Assembly (NCBI GenBank): GCA_035578175.1
Contig: JAQMRL010000012.1
Coordinates: 20,146,671-20,210,670 of the forward strand
Direction of reading: 5' to 3'
DNA length: 64,000 nt
Origin: Catonia carolina
Lineage: Eukaryota > Arthropoda > Insecta > Hemiptera > Achilidae
Positions 10,613 to 22,532 of the stretch are shown in pieces. Below the pieces are notes generated by a model. It saw only the letters and a program-made list of their open reading frames with translations, searched no databases and was not told the DNA's origin. The position numbers were made by a program, and so were the translations under genes. How positions within the stretch are numbered: the first letter of the stretch is position 1; every line of letters begins with the position of its first letter.

Positions 10613-11491
10613 TTACAGGGACCCGCCACGAACATATTCATTAAAATCGGTCAACTGAAAATAGAAGTTCATTCGTTACGATTTTCCACATTTTTTGAAA
10701 TTTTTTTAAAAACGGCTTGTACGTGTTTTTTTAAAAAATCGCCTCATTTACTGAATTTGTCATTCTCGACAAAATTGGGTAAGCCTAAAATTCTGCTAAA
10801 ATTCTTGAGGGCTGTGTTTTCGTGGTATAGAAATAGTTTTTTTTTAGGTTGATGTCTTAATATACATTTTAGATCAAAAGTGTATATAATTAAAGTTCTA
10901 GGAAATAAAAAAAAACCTGTAAATTTTATTTCAGGTATTTTTCTCTACAGGGCCTAGTTTAGCGTCAATTAAAATGATTTTCCGTATTTTCTCATTGAAA
11001 TCAGTAAAATATGGTGTTTTTTTTTAAGATTGCGGCCTTAATATGGATTTCAGGGCAAAAATACGTATGATTAAAGTTATAGAAAATTAAAAAACCTACG
11101 GCCGCCTCTGTAGCGTAGTGGCAGCGCGCTAGCCTACCACGTGGAGGAGGTTCCGGGTTCGATTCCTGGTCAGGGTTTGGAAATTTTCACAAGTTAAAAA
11201 CCCACCGTTACTTATCCTACTGTAGTCGCTAATGACCGAACTGTTGATACAACTGTAAAAAAACAAAAAAAACGTACAATTTTTTTTCAAGCATTTTTCT
11301 GCTGAGCTTAGTTTACGGCGTTTAGTGATTTTATTTTTTTTGTATTTTTAAGTCAAACGTAAGTTGATATTCATTTAGCGTCATTTACGCATGTTGAAAT
11401 TAGATTTTGTTACATTGTTTACTTATGATTAAACGTGGGTTATATTGCCAAGAGAAAGTCTTGTGAGTATTTCACACTAGATTTCAAAGAA
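10613..11491 (+). mobile_element. HEL element, 5'-truncated, split by SINE S2
   Basis: Begins in the ACCCGCCACGAACATATTC segment, so the microsatellite end is missing. It has two monomers and a 3' end with GCCAAGAGAAAGTC and a degraded hairpin. S2 is inserted in the second monomer's hairpin region (AAAAAACCTAC | GTACAATTTT). Confidence 0.65.
11100..11270 (+). mobile_element. tRNA-derived SINE S2
   Basis: A box TAGCGTAGTGG at 11111-11121 and B box GGTTCGATTCC at 11156-11166. The body TTTGGAAATTTTCAC...GTCGCTAATGACCGA is followed by an A-rich tail. Flanks AACCTAC and AACGTAC look like a target duplication with one change. The other two S2 copies (16507, 59884) are on the minus strand. Confidence 0.8.
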
Positions 11492-11896
11492 AATTTTTAT
11501 CATTAATTGTTTTAGAAAACTTTATTTTCGAGCATCCTATGCTTGGTTATGTGTGACATTTGATACTACAGTGTAATGCATTATACTGCAGTAGTTTCGG
11601 GTTTCGTTTTTCCACGTTTTTCCGTTTTGTTAAAAATATACTGTATACATAACCTTTTGTTTAATTTTGACATTACGCCAAGATTTCTATTTGACATTTT
11701 CCGAATGAACAACACGCTAACACCATGCTACTGTTTTAGTAACATATCGATCTCGGGGTCGTTTCATTGTTATAATTATTTGTCTATTTTTATTACGCTT
11801 AAACAAGAACTGAGCGTACTTTTAAATATTGGTAACACCCAACCTAGGTTTATTCGGGATCTGGGTATAATAAATAATATATACTTTCTTTGAACT
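11492..11896. other. No gene seen
   Basis: AT-rich. An open frame of about 105 codons has no motif and looks like chance. A 25-bp stretch at 11853-11877 recurs exactly at 40073-40097. Confidence 0.4.
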
Positions 11897-12300
11897 TGTG
11901 TTGTTGTTGTTGTTTAGGTCATCAGCTGAAAGGCTGGTTTGAACATGTAGAGGTTTTACTAAGTTAAACGGAAGTGAGGTGGTTTATCATTGCCTTCCTC
12001 ACTGAATGGAAAAGTATGCTTATCAGCATGCCAGGCCCTCTGAAAAGCATGCACTTTCCACTCTACAAATTACATCTTCGCTTTATTCACCATAGGGTCT
12101 GGCCTGTATTATGAAATTCATTACTTCCAGAGGAGGTAACTCTGACTAGTGTCTTTAACACCTCTACCTTTTCTGTTCTTAAATGATTCAGTCATTTTAT
12201 TGACTGACCATGTGATAAGAAACAGAACTATTTATTTTAGCCCTGCAACGAACAGATTGAGTGTAAATAATTTGACACTCCACCTGTTTATTATGGACAG
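11897..12300 (-). mobile_element. RB repeat, near full length, (AAC)n tail
   Basis: The plus strand starts with TTGTTGTTGTTGTTTAGG, i.e. an (AAC)n tail on the sense (minus) strand, a retroposon-type simple-repeat end. The terminal hairpin AGCC-TTTC-AGCT and body follow, ending ACTCCACCTG. It forms an inverted pair with the next copy across about 60 bp. Confidence 0.75.
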
Positions 12301-12361
12301 TAATCTTTGAACTTATAACAATTATTATTTATTGACATAATTAATTATTTATACCGATAAC

Positions 12362-12712
12362 GGGCAGGTGGAGTGTTAAATTATATATTATCACTCGTTC
12401 TGCTAGTTATATGACAGTTGTATGTCTGAAGCATTTAAGGACAGAAGAGGTTGCGGCGTAAAATACTCTAGTCAGAGTTATCTCTCCGGAGAGTAATAAA
12501 TTTAATCATTATACAGCCAGACAGTGTGGTGAATGAAGTGAAGGTGCCGTTTGCAAGGTGAAAAGTAGATGTTTTTCAGAGGGCCTGGCGATAAACATGC
12601 TTTTCCAATCAGTGAGGAAGGCTTGGTAAACTACCATGCTCCTCGTTTAACTTCGTGAAGCCTCTAGAGGTTCAATCCAGCCTTTCAGTGAGAACCTAAA
12701 TAACAATTAATT
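12362..12712 (+). mobile_element. RB repeat, inverted partner
   Basis: Starts GGGCAGGTGGAGTGTTAAAT and runs to a degraded tail CCAGCCTTTCAGTGAGAACC followed by TAAATAACAA. Together with 11897-12300 this makes a head-to-head inverted dimer with tails facing outward. Confidence 0.7.
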
Positions 12713-13041
12713 ATCAAATTTAAGACTACTAACAAATACAATTAGATTACTTCAATTAAATTAGTAATTACTAAACTAAACTTGACTGTAATTGAGTCAT
12801 TTAACATTTAAAACAATGGTGTACCTGTCGACAACCACTTGATACGCACACACATTAGTAATGTGATTTAGAACCGGTCCCGTAACGACACTATTCGAGC
12901 GGCCCGACGAAAACACTTCCCATTCTCTATTCAATTAACTCACTACAAAGGCGCTAACTGTTTTTATACCTGCGGTCTGGAAGATTCCTAATCAATCAAG
13001 GTCCTTCTAAAAATTTCACCTTTATATTGAAATATCGCGGC
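12713..13041. other. No gene seen
   Basis: Unassigned AT-rich DNA. Confidence 0.4.
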
Positions 13042-13424
13042 AGGGATAAAAAAAAAGTTTCTTCTATTGATTTTATGTATTTTGCTCATTAAAATTGGTA
13101 AAAAAATGGAATTTTTATAATATTGCGGCTTTAGTACGCTTTTTCCGAGAAAAGTATATATATAATGAAGTTATAAGAAATGAAATAATCTACAATTCTC
13201 AAGCATGTTCTTGTACAGAGCTTAGGTTAGCGTCAATTAGTGATTTCCTGTATTTTTAAGTCTATTAGAGGTAGATTTTCATTTCGCGTCATTCACTCAT
13301 GCTTAAAATTAGGTTATGTTTTTAATTTTACATTTTTACTCATAGTTAAAGAAAGCATATATGTTTTATTATTCACATTGTCTAAAGAAAGTTCTGTGAG
13401 TGTTTCACACCAGATTTTTCTATG
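13042..13424 (+). mobile_element. HEL element, 3' part
   Basis: Last monomer and 3' end with hairpin GTGAGTGTTTCACACC and CAGATTTTTC. The inverted-repeat box is degraded to GTCTAAAGAAAGTT. Confidence 0.65.
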
Positions 13425-13920
13425 TTCACTTGTCTTTAATTTATGCGTTATCGGAGGTTGAAAAAACGGACCTTATGTATTATTTAACGATCACATACAT
13501 ACGGTTGTCATTATAAAAAAGAAACACGCCTTTGGCTTCAGGGGGTCATTAAAAATGAGCAGTAGAGAATTCAATAAAAATAATTGTATTATATCATTAG
13601 TATGTGATTAGATATGACACGTGAAAGAGATAAAAACAGTGTGAAATGTTACATCATTTTAACCGCAGCCTGTTTAACACGATAATACTGATATCGGAAT
13701 TGTCAACATAAAAACAGTTGTAGTAATAAAAAGTGCAGCTGATAATTGATAAAAGTGATAACAGCCGTGTTTGTGTACGTGTGTTAGTAGCATATTTTTA
13801 TCATGACGTTCTAACATGCTAACCTACCGACTGACATTATGGTTCACCGATAAAGTGTATTACTAGGCCAAGCGAATTATTCGTTTCAGAAAATTAAGAA
13901 TTATGTGTACACACTTGGTC
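13425..13920. other. No gene seen
   Basis: Unassigned DNA with no recognised repeat or frame. Confidence 0.4.
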
Positions 13921-14006
13921 AATAGTTCTGTTTATTATCAAATAGTCAGCCAATTACATGACTGAAGCATTTAAGAACAGAAGAGGTAGAGGTGTAAAAG
14001 ACACTA

Positions 14007-15162
14007 CTATCGGTTTCATAATCATAGACACCCGAGTTTAAACCCTTGCATCTCCAAAACTATGTGTCGGATTTTAACATACTTTACATCAAAATTAAGC
14101 TCATTTTTTTCTGCGTTGACCCATAATAATCCTATATTTTTAATCTTGTTTAAAAATTGCCATATCGAGGTTGGAAGAAAAAATCTCGGTTTTTGCTACC
14201 GCAACAAATTTCATGCGGTTAGACATAGACAATTATATTCTTGCACCGTGTTCGAAATTAAAAATTTGTACGTTTCTTACATTTTGATTTATTAACAATA
14301 TTCTGAACTTTTGCTAGCTCGGTCGTTCAGCACGGGAAAACTATCATTTTATTCAGCGTAAAAAACTTAAAACAGATATGTTAATAACATGAAATATTGA
14401 TTGACGAATGTTGTGGTAGAATTTTTAAAATCTTGATAAATAGACTTTGTAATGCGGGGGTGGCGCTACTAATCATGTTGCCTAAATCTGACTGTCAACC
14501 TGAATTGACAATGCAGTCTGTCAATTCAAGTAGACAGTCCTACAGAATGTCACGTACTCAAACTGGCTACATGGATAGCAGTGCCAACCCTACTCATTAC
14601 CAAGTCTATTTTTAAAATTTTTAAAAATTCTGCCACAACATTGGCCAATCAATATTTCATGTTATTAACATATCTGTACTAAGTTTTTTACGCTAAATAA
14701 AATGATAGTTTGCCCGTGCTGAACGATCGAGCGGTTCCTGAGATAGCAAGGGTTCAGAATATTGCTAATAAATCAAAATTTAAATAACTTACGATTTTGC
14801 AATTTCGTTCGCTCACGCGCACACTAACGTAAAATTTCGTACACGCTGTAAGAATATAATTTTGTATGTTGTGCTAAAATTTCAAACTTTTCGGTCAAAT
14901 AATTATCAAGTTACACGCCTCTAAACGCATGAAATTTGTTGCGGTAGCAAAAAAACCGGGTCTTTTTTTCTACCAACCTCGATATGGCAATTTTTAAACA
15001 AGATTAAATATATAGGATTATTATGGGTCAACGTAGGGCCTAGTATATGGGTCAACGTAATAAAATGAGTTAAATTTTGATATTAAGTATGTTCAAATCC
15101 GACTCATACTTTTGGAGATGCAAGGGTTCAAACTCGGTTGTCTATGATTATGAAACCGATAG
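14007..15162. mobile_element. 1.16-kb full palindrome transposon with TA target duplication
   Basis: Left end CTATCGGTTTCATAATCATA and right end is its complement, flanked by TA at 14005-14006 and 15163-15164. Comparison with intact RB copies shows only TA was duplicated. Inverted complementarity continues to the centre near 14525 (TGAATTGACA facing TGTCAATTCA), so the element is one giant foldback. The right arm has about 130 bp absent from the left. No transposase frame. TA duplication suggests mobilisation by a Tc1/mariner-type enzyme (inference). Confidence 0.8.
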
Positions 15163-15366
15163 TAGTCAGTTATCCCCTTTGAAAGTAATGAACTTCATCA
15201 TAATACAGCCGGACCGTGTGGTGAATAAGTGAAAGTGTCATTCAAAGGTTGGAATGTCGATGCTTTTCAGAAAGCTTTGAATGCTGATAAGAATACTTTT
15301 CCACTCAGTGAGGAAGGCAATTGTAAACCACCTCACTCCTCGTTTTGCTAAGTAAAGCCTCTAGAG

Positions 15367-15575
15367 CAGTTCCTAACCTTATTTTGGTGACTGTACACTG
15401 TCCTATGTAGAGAGTTCCCGCGGCACACTAACGTACCAGTTACACTGAACGAGTATACTCAGTAAGGCAATGGAAGCAGTTAATACCCTGTTACATTTTT
15501 CAACCAGCTACTTGTGTGATAGGTACAGCACACACAGTCTCGGAAGTTGCGTGGCACACCCATTTAGAACCACTG
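15367..15575. mobile_element. Small hAT-type MITE (209 bp)
   Basis: Flanked by 8-bp repeats CTCTAGAG (15359-15366) and CTCCAGAG (15576-15583). Ends are CAGTTCCTAAC and the complement of CAGTGGTTCTAA. Eight-bp duplication and CAGTG-type ends are typical of hAT elements. Non-coding. Confidence 0.65.
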
Positions 15576-15612
15576 CTCCAGAGGTTCAAACCACCCTTTC
15601 GGCTGTTCACAA

Positions 15613-15737
15613 AAAATCTTGAGTGAAACAATCATACGACTTTATTTTGCCAATGTAGATAATTAAATCTATAATCTATGCTTAATCATACGTGTAAACA
15701 ATTTAAAATATAATATAATTTTAATCATGACTGAATG
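15613..15737 (-). mobile_element. HEL 3'-end fragment
   Basis: Minus-oriented 3' end, degraded hairpin, with the ATCATGACTGAATGA segment. Abuts a plus copy at 15738 tail-to-head. Confidence 0.55.
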
Positions 15738-16764
15738 ATTCTTAATATAGGAAGGAAAGAATTGTTTTCATGTCAATTTTTCGAAATCGAGTTTTCGCCT
15801 GATATAGGTATACGTTTTTCAACCCAAAAAAACTTGTTTATAGCTATTGGTTTGTTTGTGTGTGCGCGCGCGCGCGTTGTGTGAACAATATATCTCAAGA
15901 ACGGAATATAGTACGAAGTTGAAACTTGAAACTTAAGGTCAGTATTACTAGAGGACCTGAGACGGAACGTTTTCATCAAAATAGATCAACCGGAAGTAGT
16001 AGTTTATTAGTGTAATGCTTCATTTTTTCCGATTTTCTCGAAAACGGCTCCTACGATTTTTTTTAAATGTCTCATTTACTAAATTTTTTATTCTCTACAA
16101 GATAGAGTAAGCCATGCCGGCTAAAATTCTTGGGGAGGCTGTGCTCTCGTAGAAAAATGTTTCTTATTTTTAAATTGCGGCTTTAATATGGATTTTAGAG
16201 CAAAAGTATATATAATCAAAGTTGTAGAACAACTTTTATTTGGATTGTTTTTTTATGACGCTTAGTTTTGCGGTAATTCAATCTAAAAAAATCGTATTTT
16301 TAAGATTTCGTCTTTAGTATTTTACGACGAAAGTATATATATAATCAAATTTATAGGAAATTAAAAAAACCTACAACTTTTATTTTAAGCATTTTTCTCT
16401 ACAGAGTTAAGCGTCAAAAAGTGAGTTTCCGTATTATTTAGCCAAACTGAGGTTGGTTTTCATTTTGCATCATTCGCTCATGATTAAAATAAGTAATGTT
16501 TTTCAGGTTTTTTTTGTCGCATCAACAGCTTGATCATTAGCGATTACGGTGGGTTAAGAAATTGTAATGATGGGTTTTGGCACGTAATAATTTCCAGAAC
16601 CTAGTCGGGAATCGAACCCGGGAATTCCGCTTAGTAAGCTAGCGCGATATCTGCTACGTCGCTGAAGCAGCCATTTTTCCATTTTGCGTTGTTCTTAATG
16701 TTAATTTTTATTGTTCATTATTTACTTTGGCAAGAAAATCATATGACGGTTTCGCACCAGTTTT
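15738..16764 (+). mobile_element. HEL element, near complete, split by SINE S2
   Basis: Starts inside the 5' end (ATATAGGAAGGAAAG), has a GTGTGTGCGCGCGCGCG microsatellite, the ATATCTCAAGAACGG segment, two monomers and a 3' end at GCACCAG. The first monomer is shortened. S2 at 16507-16672 interrupts the region after ATTAAAATAAG. Confidence 0.65.
16507..16672 (-). mobile_element. tRNA-derived SINE S2
   Basis: On the minus strand an A-box-like segment and B box GGTTCGATTCCCG are followed by the S2 body and TGATGCGAC end. Inserted in a HEL. Confidence 0.75.
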
Positions 16765-16784
16765 TTTACATTTTGCGCTAAAAC

Positions 16785-16880
16785 AGTTTTTACGATTTTT
16801 GTTAAAATCACTTTAATTACGTAATTGTTTGTGCTCTACAAGATAGGGAATGTCTGCTACAATTTTTGGGAGCCTTGCTC
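16785..16880 (+). mobile_element. HEL internal fragment
   Basis: Matches the GCTCTACAAGATAGGG and GTCTGCTACAATT segment only; both ends missing. Confidence 0.55.
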
Positions 16881-17557
16881 TCCCCACGAACTGAATCCTA
16901 TGATATCTGAAATCCTTCTGACGCGAGGGTAGAAGCACCATTTATGTTTATAGTGATATGTGTAATATTGTGTGAAAGTGTGCGAGAACATGTATTCAGT
17001 TAACAATTTCTTGTATTTCGGTGAAAGATATCCAGGGTAATGTTATATAGCAGTACGTTTACGTATTGCCTAAGGGTGTCTGAAATACAATACATGTTGG
17101 TACTTTAAAGCATGTAACATATATTCCAACATAAATACGGTATTCGTGATGATCAGAAAAAACGAGAAGAAATAACGCTGTCAAGAAATTATACCTTGGA
17201 AGACTAGGTTATACGAGGACTCTGGTACTGGAGAGAGTTGAAGACGTTAGATAAAAAGTAATATGCCCCCACCATTTTGAAACTATCTTTCAGTGTTTCT
17301 TAACCTATACATTTAAACCGTTCTCTGTTGGTTGTTGTTCATTCTTCTTCACTAGAGGTATCTTCATCCTTGTCTAATTCTTGTCTCGTGACTTGAATGT
17401 GACCTCATCCTCCTTCAGTCGTTTGGTTCGTTTCTTCTACAGGGTACTATTACAGTACTCCTATGTACTCCTATCTCCTCTTCCTGTTCTTTATTATATT
17501 AGCCTTTCGGTGTAACATGATCCTTGAGTTTACTTGAAATATGTTCATTCATTTTAA
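16881..17557. other. No gene seen; unique-looking DNA
   Basis: One of the longer stretches without recognised repeats. No frame with recognisable motifs on either strand. Confidence 0.4.
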
Positions 17558-19070
17558 AAAACCTGGTGTGAAACGCTTACACGACTTTCTGTTGTCAATG
17601 TTTTTCCCCCTCGTATAGGGCCAATTTTAGACAACGTAAGGTGACTTAAGACGTTTCTAGAAGCTCTTTTTGCAGCCCACATTCTCAGCATTCGCTCACT
17701 GTAGGCTTTTCTTCTTTTGTCTGCCCACTCGGTGTTTTGTTTTTGTTGTTTATGAAAGCCCATAAAGTCCGTAATTATTTGTCTGAATTTGTTTTGGTTT
17801 ATTTAATTTTCTGGGTTTATTCCGGTTTTTCAATACCCTTTCTGGCTTCTTAAACTATTTATCCGACACCTTTAATCTATTGTTTAATGTCTTAAAATTT
17901 TGTTATGTCAATCGGTTGTCATCTATTCTATAAAGGTGTCCTTAAAATTTTCGTCCTCTTTTTCTAATAGTTTCCATTAATCATTCATTTTCCTTGTACA
18001 GTTCTTCTCGACCTTGTAATATATATTGTTCGTCTACTATCTTCGGGTACATTATCTTGCGGAGGACCTTTCTCTCAAATTTCTCTTAGACCAGCCTTTC
18101 CGGTCGTTCTAAGGCACTCACTCGCGTACAAACACAGGTTTTATCACGATATTATAATATATAATCGTGGCTTGTCTTGAGAGTGCTTTCTTATACAAAT
18201 GGTGAGTTCCTCGAAGTGCATCGGCCATCTTTCCTCGTCCGTTGTTGTTCGCTTCCTTTTTGCTAGTCTTTGGTTGTATCATCACCTCAAGGTACTTGAA
18301 GCTGTCAATGTAAAATCTCTTACCATATTAAATAATAAAAAGCCTAGCCTAAGTTTAATCTAAGCATTGTAAAAAGAAAAACATAATATAATTTTAATCA
18401 TGATTGAATGACGCAAAATGGAAATCAACCTCTGTAGGACTTAAAAATATGAAAAATCGCTCATTTACATTTACATTAGGCTCTAGAAGAAAATGCTTGA
18501 AATAAAAGTTGTAGGTTTTTCAATTTTCTCAGGAATTTTTATAAGCTAATTACGGAAATTTACTTCTTGACGCTTAAATAAAAGTTGTAGGTTTTATAAT
18601 GTCCTACAACTTAAATTCAATTTAGTTTGCCCTAACATGCGTATTAAAGCCGCAATCTTTTAAAATCCATTTTTTACTACGAGATCACAGCCCTCCTCCC
18701 AAGAATTTTGTCAGATATGACGTACGGACTTATAGAGAATAAGATGTATTAAATTAAACGATTTAAAAAAATAATCGTAGGAGTTGTTTTTGGGAAAATC
18801 GCAAGAAAGTGAATAATCTCAAGAATAATTACTACTTTTGGTTGTCCGATTTTGATAAAAATTTTCATGTTGGGTCCCCTAGTGGTACCTAAATAAGTTC
18901 TTAAGATATGTTGTTCTTATACTCTCAGATCAATTGTTAAAAACCTGTTTTTTTTTATTTGGTTCAGCGGGCTTGAAAACGTGTATTTCTGATGAACACT
19001 CAATTTTGAAAAATCTATATAAAAACAATACTTTCCTTCCCTATGTATTCATGTAAGAGAAGATAAAGTA
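17558..19070 (-). mobile_element. HEL element, full extent, split by LINE-3
   Basis: The 3' tip CCTGGTGTGAAACGC to GTCAATGT lies at 17558-17601 and the rest at 18304-19070, ending AGAAGATAAAGTA. The GT microsatellite is nearly lost. LINE-3 duplicated GTCAATGT on insertion. Confidence 0.75.
17602..18303 (-). pseudogene. LINE-3 3' fragment with target duplication
   Basis: Flanked by GTCAATGT at 17594-17601 and 18304-18311. Minus-strand coding remnants give the C-terminal pol region (KYL.VMIQP, REELYKEN, RMDD.RL, AYSERMLRMWAAKRASRNV) ending SKIGPIRG at the 3' end, followed by GGGGGAAAA. Frameshifted and 5'-truncated. Confidence 0.8.
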
Positions 19071-19477
19071 AAACAAAGTTTGATTTACAAATTCGTGATG
19101 ATAATAAGTGGAACTTGTACTAAGTTCTGTTTATTTATCAAGCGTCAAGATATTCTGAAAGACTTGTACATAATTATACAGGTATTACCAAACAGTTTAT
19201 TACATTCACTGCCGGCTAATTAGCATTTTCATCACATCCATAAATTGGTGCAAAGAAATTGGCACACATAGTCTGTTTCTGCAATTATAAAAAAATTCTA
19301 TTTCATCCTCTCCGCAACAGTTCTATATTTTAGCGTTAGAAGTAGGCTTCATTCTTTTTCACATCGTTTTAAAACATCTATTGTTCCAAATTAAAACTAA
19401 TGGTCGATGAACCTTACTATTTTTCTTGATGAAGTTTTCTAAAAAACAAATTACCGCTAAAAAACGTTTTACAAAAA
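19071..19477. other. No gene seen
   Basis: Unassigned AT-rich DNA. Confidence 0.4.
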
Positions 19478-19556
19478 GAATCTGGTGTGAAACACGATTT
19501 TCTCTTGCCAATGTAAATAAAAACCATAACCTATGTTGAATTATTAGTAAACAATT
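19478..19556 (-). mobile_element. HEL 3' tip
   Basis: TCTGGTGTGAAACACG then TTTCTCTTGCCAATG and a short further piece, directly followed by RB. Confidence 0.6.
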
Positions 19557-19564
19557 GTGAAACA

Positions 19565-19812
19565 CTGGTTTGAACATCTAGAGGCTTAACTGAGTAAAAC
19601 GAGGAGTGAGGTGGTTTACATATTGCCTCCCTCAATGAGTGGAAAAGTAACTGATGCTTATCAGTACACCAGGCCTTTCGAAAAGCATCTCCTTTCCATT
19701 CTGTTAATGACACCATTTTATTCATCACAGGATCTGGCTGTATAATAAAATTCATTACTTTCAGACGAGAACTGTGACTAGTGTTTTTTACACTTCTACC
19801 TCTTCTGTTCTT
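19565..19812 (-). mobile_element. RB repeat, 3' half, inverted dimer left arm
   Basis: Starts at GGTTTGAACATCTAGAGG, so the hairpin tail is cut off. It carries the 3' half of the family and joins an inverted copy at about 19812. Confidence 0.65.
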
Positions 19813-20013
19813 AAATAACAGTTCTAAAGTAGATGTTTTTTAGAGGGCCTGGTGCAGCATACCAGGAGCATACGATGAAAAGTATGCCTATCAGCAGGTA
19901 GGCATACTTTTCCACTCAGTGAGGAAGGCAATTGTAAATTTTTACCTCGTTTTGCTTAGTAAGCCTCTAGAGGTTTTAACTAGTCTTTCGGCTGATGACC
20001 TAAACAACATTGA
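19813..20013 (+). mobile_element. RB repeat, 3' half, inverted dimer right arm
   Basis: Ends in AGTC-TTTC-GGCT, GATGACC and TAAACAACA. A 20-bp segment with GCATAC is locally duplicated near 19850-19905. Confidence 0.65.
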
Positions 20014-20718
20014 AATTTATTAGTTAATGTAAAAAACTATTTGAGACGACAAATTCAATAAATAATCAACATCAACTGTAAGTATTTTTCTTTTCATAAA
20101 ATTCGTATTAAAACCAAACCATTTTTTTATGATAACTGTGTAATTTTATCAATGAAATTTTTTTTTAACGATTATAATTCTTTCTCGCTGAATAGTGTAG
20201 ATATGAATGGCTAGAAAGCAATGCAACTTGAAAAAAATTTATATAAACTTGTATTGATATTCGTTACTTTATATTTGAATAAACATGTACGGGGTCTGAA
20301 CGAACGAGATAATGTATTGGAACTGGGTTACTGGATCTTGCGGCCTAACATTAAAAATCTGGTTGGAAGTTGTTTTAGAAATGGTTTTAATGATTAGTGT
20401 ATGCCATCTTGTGTCGAGTATTTCCTGCCGACCGTCTTACCTGATCTCTTGATTCAGTAGCTTATATATATATATATACTTTTTCACATAAAATCAAACA
20501 TGTTTTCAATTTTACTGAGCGGTCCACGTTGTTACATCCGGAATAAATAGTCCATATTACTCCTGTTACTTTCTTGTAAATCGTATATTAATGGTTTGGA
20601 ATCTCGATAATACGGATTTCATTAATTCGGAATAAAATTTATATTAACGTTTTTTTCTGTTTAAGTCTGAGTAGCCTATACATATTCTTTAAAAATTATT
20701 TACGGAATAATTATAAAA
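20014..20718. other. No gene seen; short (TA)n near 20463
   Basis: Unassigned AT-rich DNA. The only distinct feature is an 18-bp TA run at about 20463-20480. Confidence 0.4.
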
Positions 20719-21651
20719 AATCTGGTGTGAAACACTCACACTTTCTCTTGCCAATGCAAATAATGAACAATATAACCTAACAGTAGAAATAAAATATTAG
20801 AAATAAACAAAAAACTAACCTCAAAAAACATAACCTTATTTTAATCATTAGTGAAAGACGGAAAATGAAAATCAACTTCAGTTTGGCTTAAAAATACGGA
20901 AAATTACTCTTTCACGCTAAACTACGCTCTGTAGAGAAAAATGCTCTAAATAAAAGTTGTTGATCTTTTAATTTTCTATAAATTTGAATATATACACTTT
21001 TTTCGTAAAATGCGTGCTAAGGCTGAAATCTTTAAACAAATCGATTTTTTACACTTTTTCGTGAGAAAAAAACAGAAAATCGCTAATTACCACTAAACTA
21101 AGTGTTACACAACAAAATGTTTGAAGTAAAAGTTGTAGGATTTTAAATTCTCTACAACGTTTATTATTTACATTTTTGCGCTAAAATGCATATTAAAGTC
21201 GTAATCTTAAAAAAACAATTTTTTTACGAGAAAACCTTCCAAAGAATTTCAGCAAACATGGCGCCTACCTTATCTTGTAGAGCATAAAAAATTTAGTAAT
21301 GAGGCGATTTTTAAAATAAAATCGTAGTAGCCGTTTTTGAAAAAATCGTAAAAATGTGAAAAATGACACGAATAAACTACTACTTCCAGTTGACCGATTT
21401 TTATAAAAATGTTCGTGTTGGATCCGGTAGTGGTGTCTAACTTAAGTAAGTTTCAAGTTCGTACGATCCGTTCTTGAGATATTCTGTTCACACACTCGCA
21501 CAAACACACAGACCAATCGCCAAAAACATGTTTTTGGGTTCAGGGGGTCTGAAAACGTGTAGATCCGGTGAAAACTGGATTTCAAAAAATCGACATGAAA
21601 ACAATACTTTCCTTCCTATGTATTTATATAGGCAAGAGAAAGTAAAAATTG
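20719..21651 (-). mobile_element. Full-length HEL element
   Basis: Complete from the 3' end (TCTGGTGTGAAACACTCAC) to the 5' end (TATAGGCAAGAGAAAGTA), about 930 bp. It has two monomers, then the CAGCAAACATGGCGCCTACC and TTGACCGATTTTTAT segments, and a short imperfect CA microsatellite. Good reference copy for the minus orientation. Confidence 0.8.
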
Positions 21652-21828
21652 AACCAACTGTTCACTCAAAATGAATGAAAACTTATACGGAAAACAATTG
21701 CGATAATTTGTATCAATATTGTGAGATTGTAATCGATGAGCGTACATGAGCTCTACAAGAAACAAAACTTTAAGACAACATTTAAATTAATTGGTGGCAC
21801 CATTTTATGTAGAGGTTATTGGAAATAT

Positions 21829-21918
21829 GATTAGAAACAGGACTATTTTTTGTAGCCCTGGAACTAGCAGATCGAGTGCAAATAATTTAAAACTTTATCT
21901 GCCTGTTACGGGCATAAT
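21829..21918 (-). mobile_element. RB 5'-end fragment
   Basis: Matches the part from GAAACAGGACTATTTTTTG through AGCAGATCGAGTGCAAATA to CTGCCTGTTACGGGCA. Confidence 0.55.
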
Positions 21919-22532
21919 TATTATGAATTAATAACGCTAAATATAAATAAACTTAAATATTTAACTTACTAGAAAATATATGCGTTTTGCCGTTTTTATT
22001 TATTCGGTAATCGAATTGGTGACTCATGTTTAAATCTTCGATCATTATTGAATTTTTTTATTTATTTATCGAATAAAAAATAAATTGAGCTTCCTATTAT
22101 TAAAAAAAGAGTTATATAATAATAAAATATGTGAAACCTTCAAAAATTTAATATAACCTTATTCCTTAAAAAAACAACTACTGCTGGTTTTTGTATTAAA
22201 TTTTGTTACTAAATCGCCCACGCTTCAGATTATTCAATTGTTTACAAATTTCATACAGACAATTTAAATTTTATGTATTCTTTCGTGGTTATTTATTATT
22301 ATTATTTATTTATTTTTTATAAAAGGTAACTAGTATCAAATTACTCGGTGTTATATTGCTTTTTTTATTAAGGTTAAATTTTATTTATTTTTCTTTCCGA
22401 AATGAGAACAAAACGGAAGTTAGTTCCTAGAAAAGGTTACATCGGTTTTCTCTGTTGTAAATCGTATATACCGTTTATGATAAAATTGTCATGATGAAGG
22501 TTAAACAACCTTAACTCAGTATTTTTTCTTTT
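21919..22532. other. No gene seen; very AT-rich
   Basis: Low-complexity ATT runs near 22290-22320; no repeat family or frame recognised. Confidence 0.45.

Larger units (their letters stand above)
13921..15610 (+). mobile_element. RB repeat split by two DNA elements
   Basis: RB pieces at 13921-14006, 15163-15366 and 15584-15610 are collinear with the consensus once the palindromic element (14007-15162) and the hAT-type MITE (15367-15575) are removed. The last piece ends in the hairpin CACCC-TTTC-GGCTG. The copy therefore dates both insertions as younger than RB. Confidence 0.8.
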
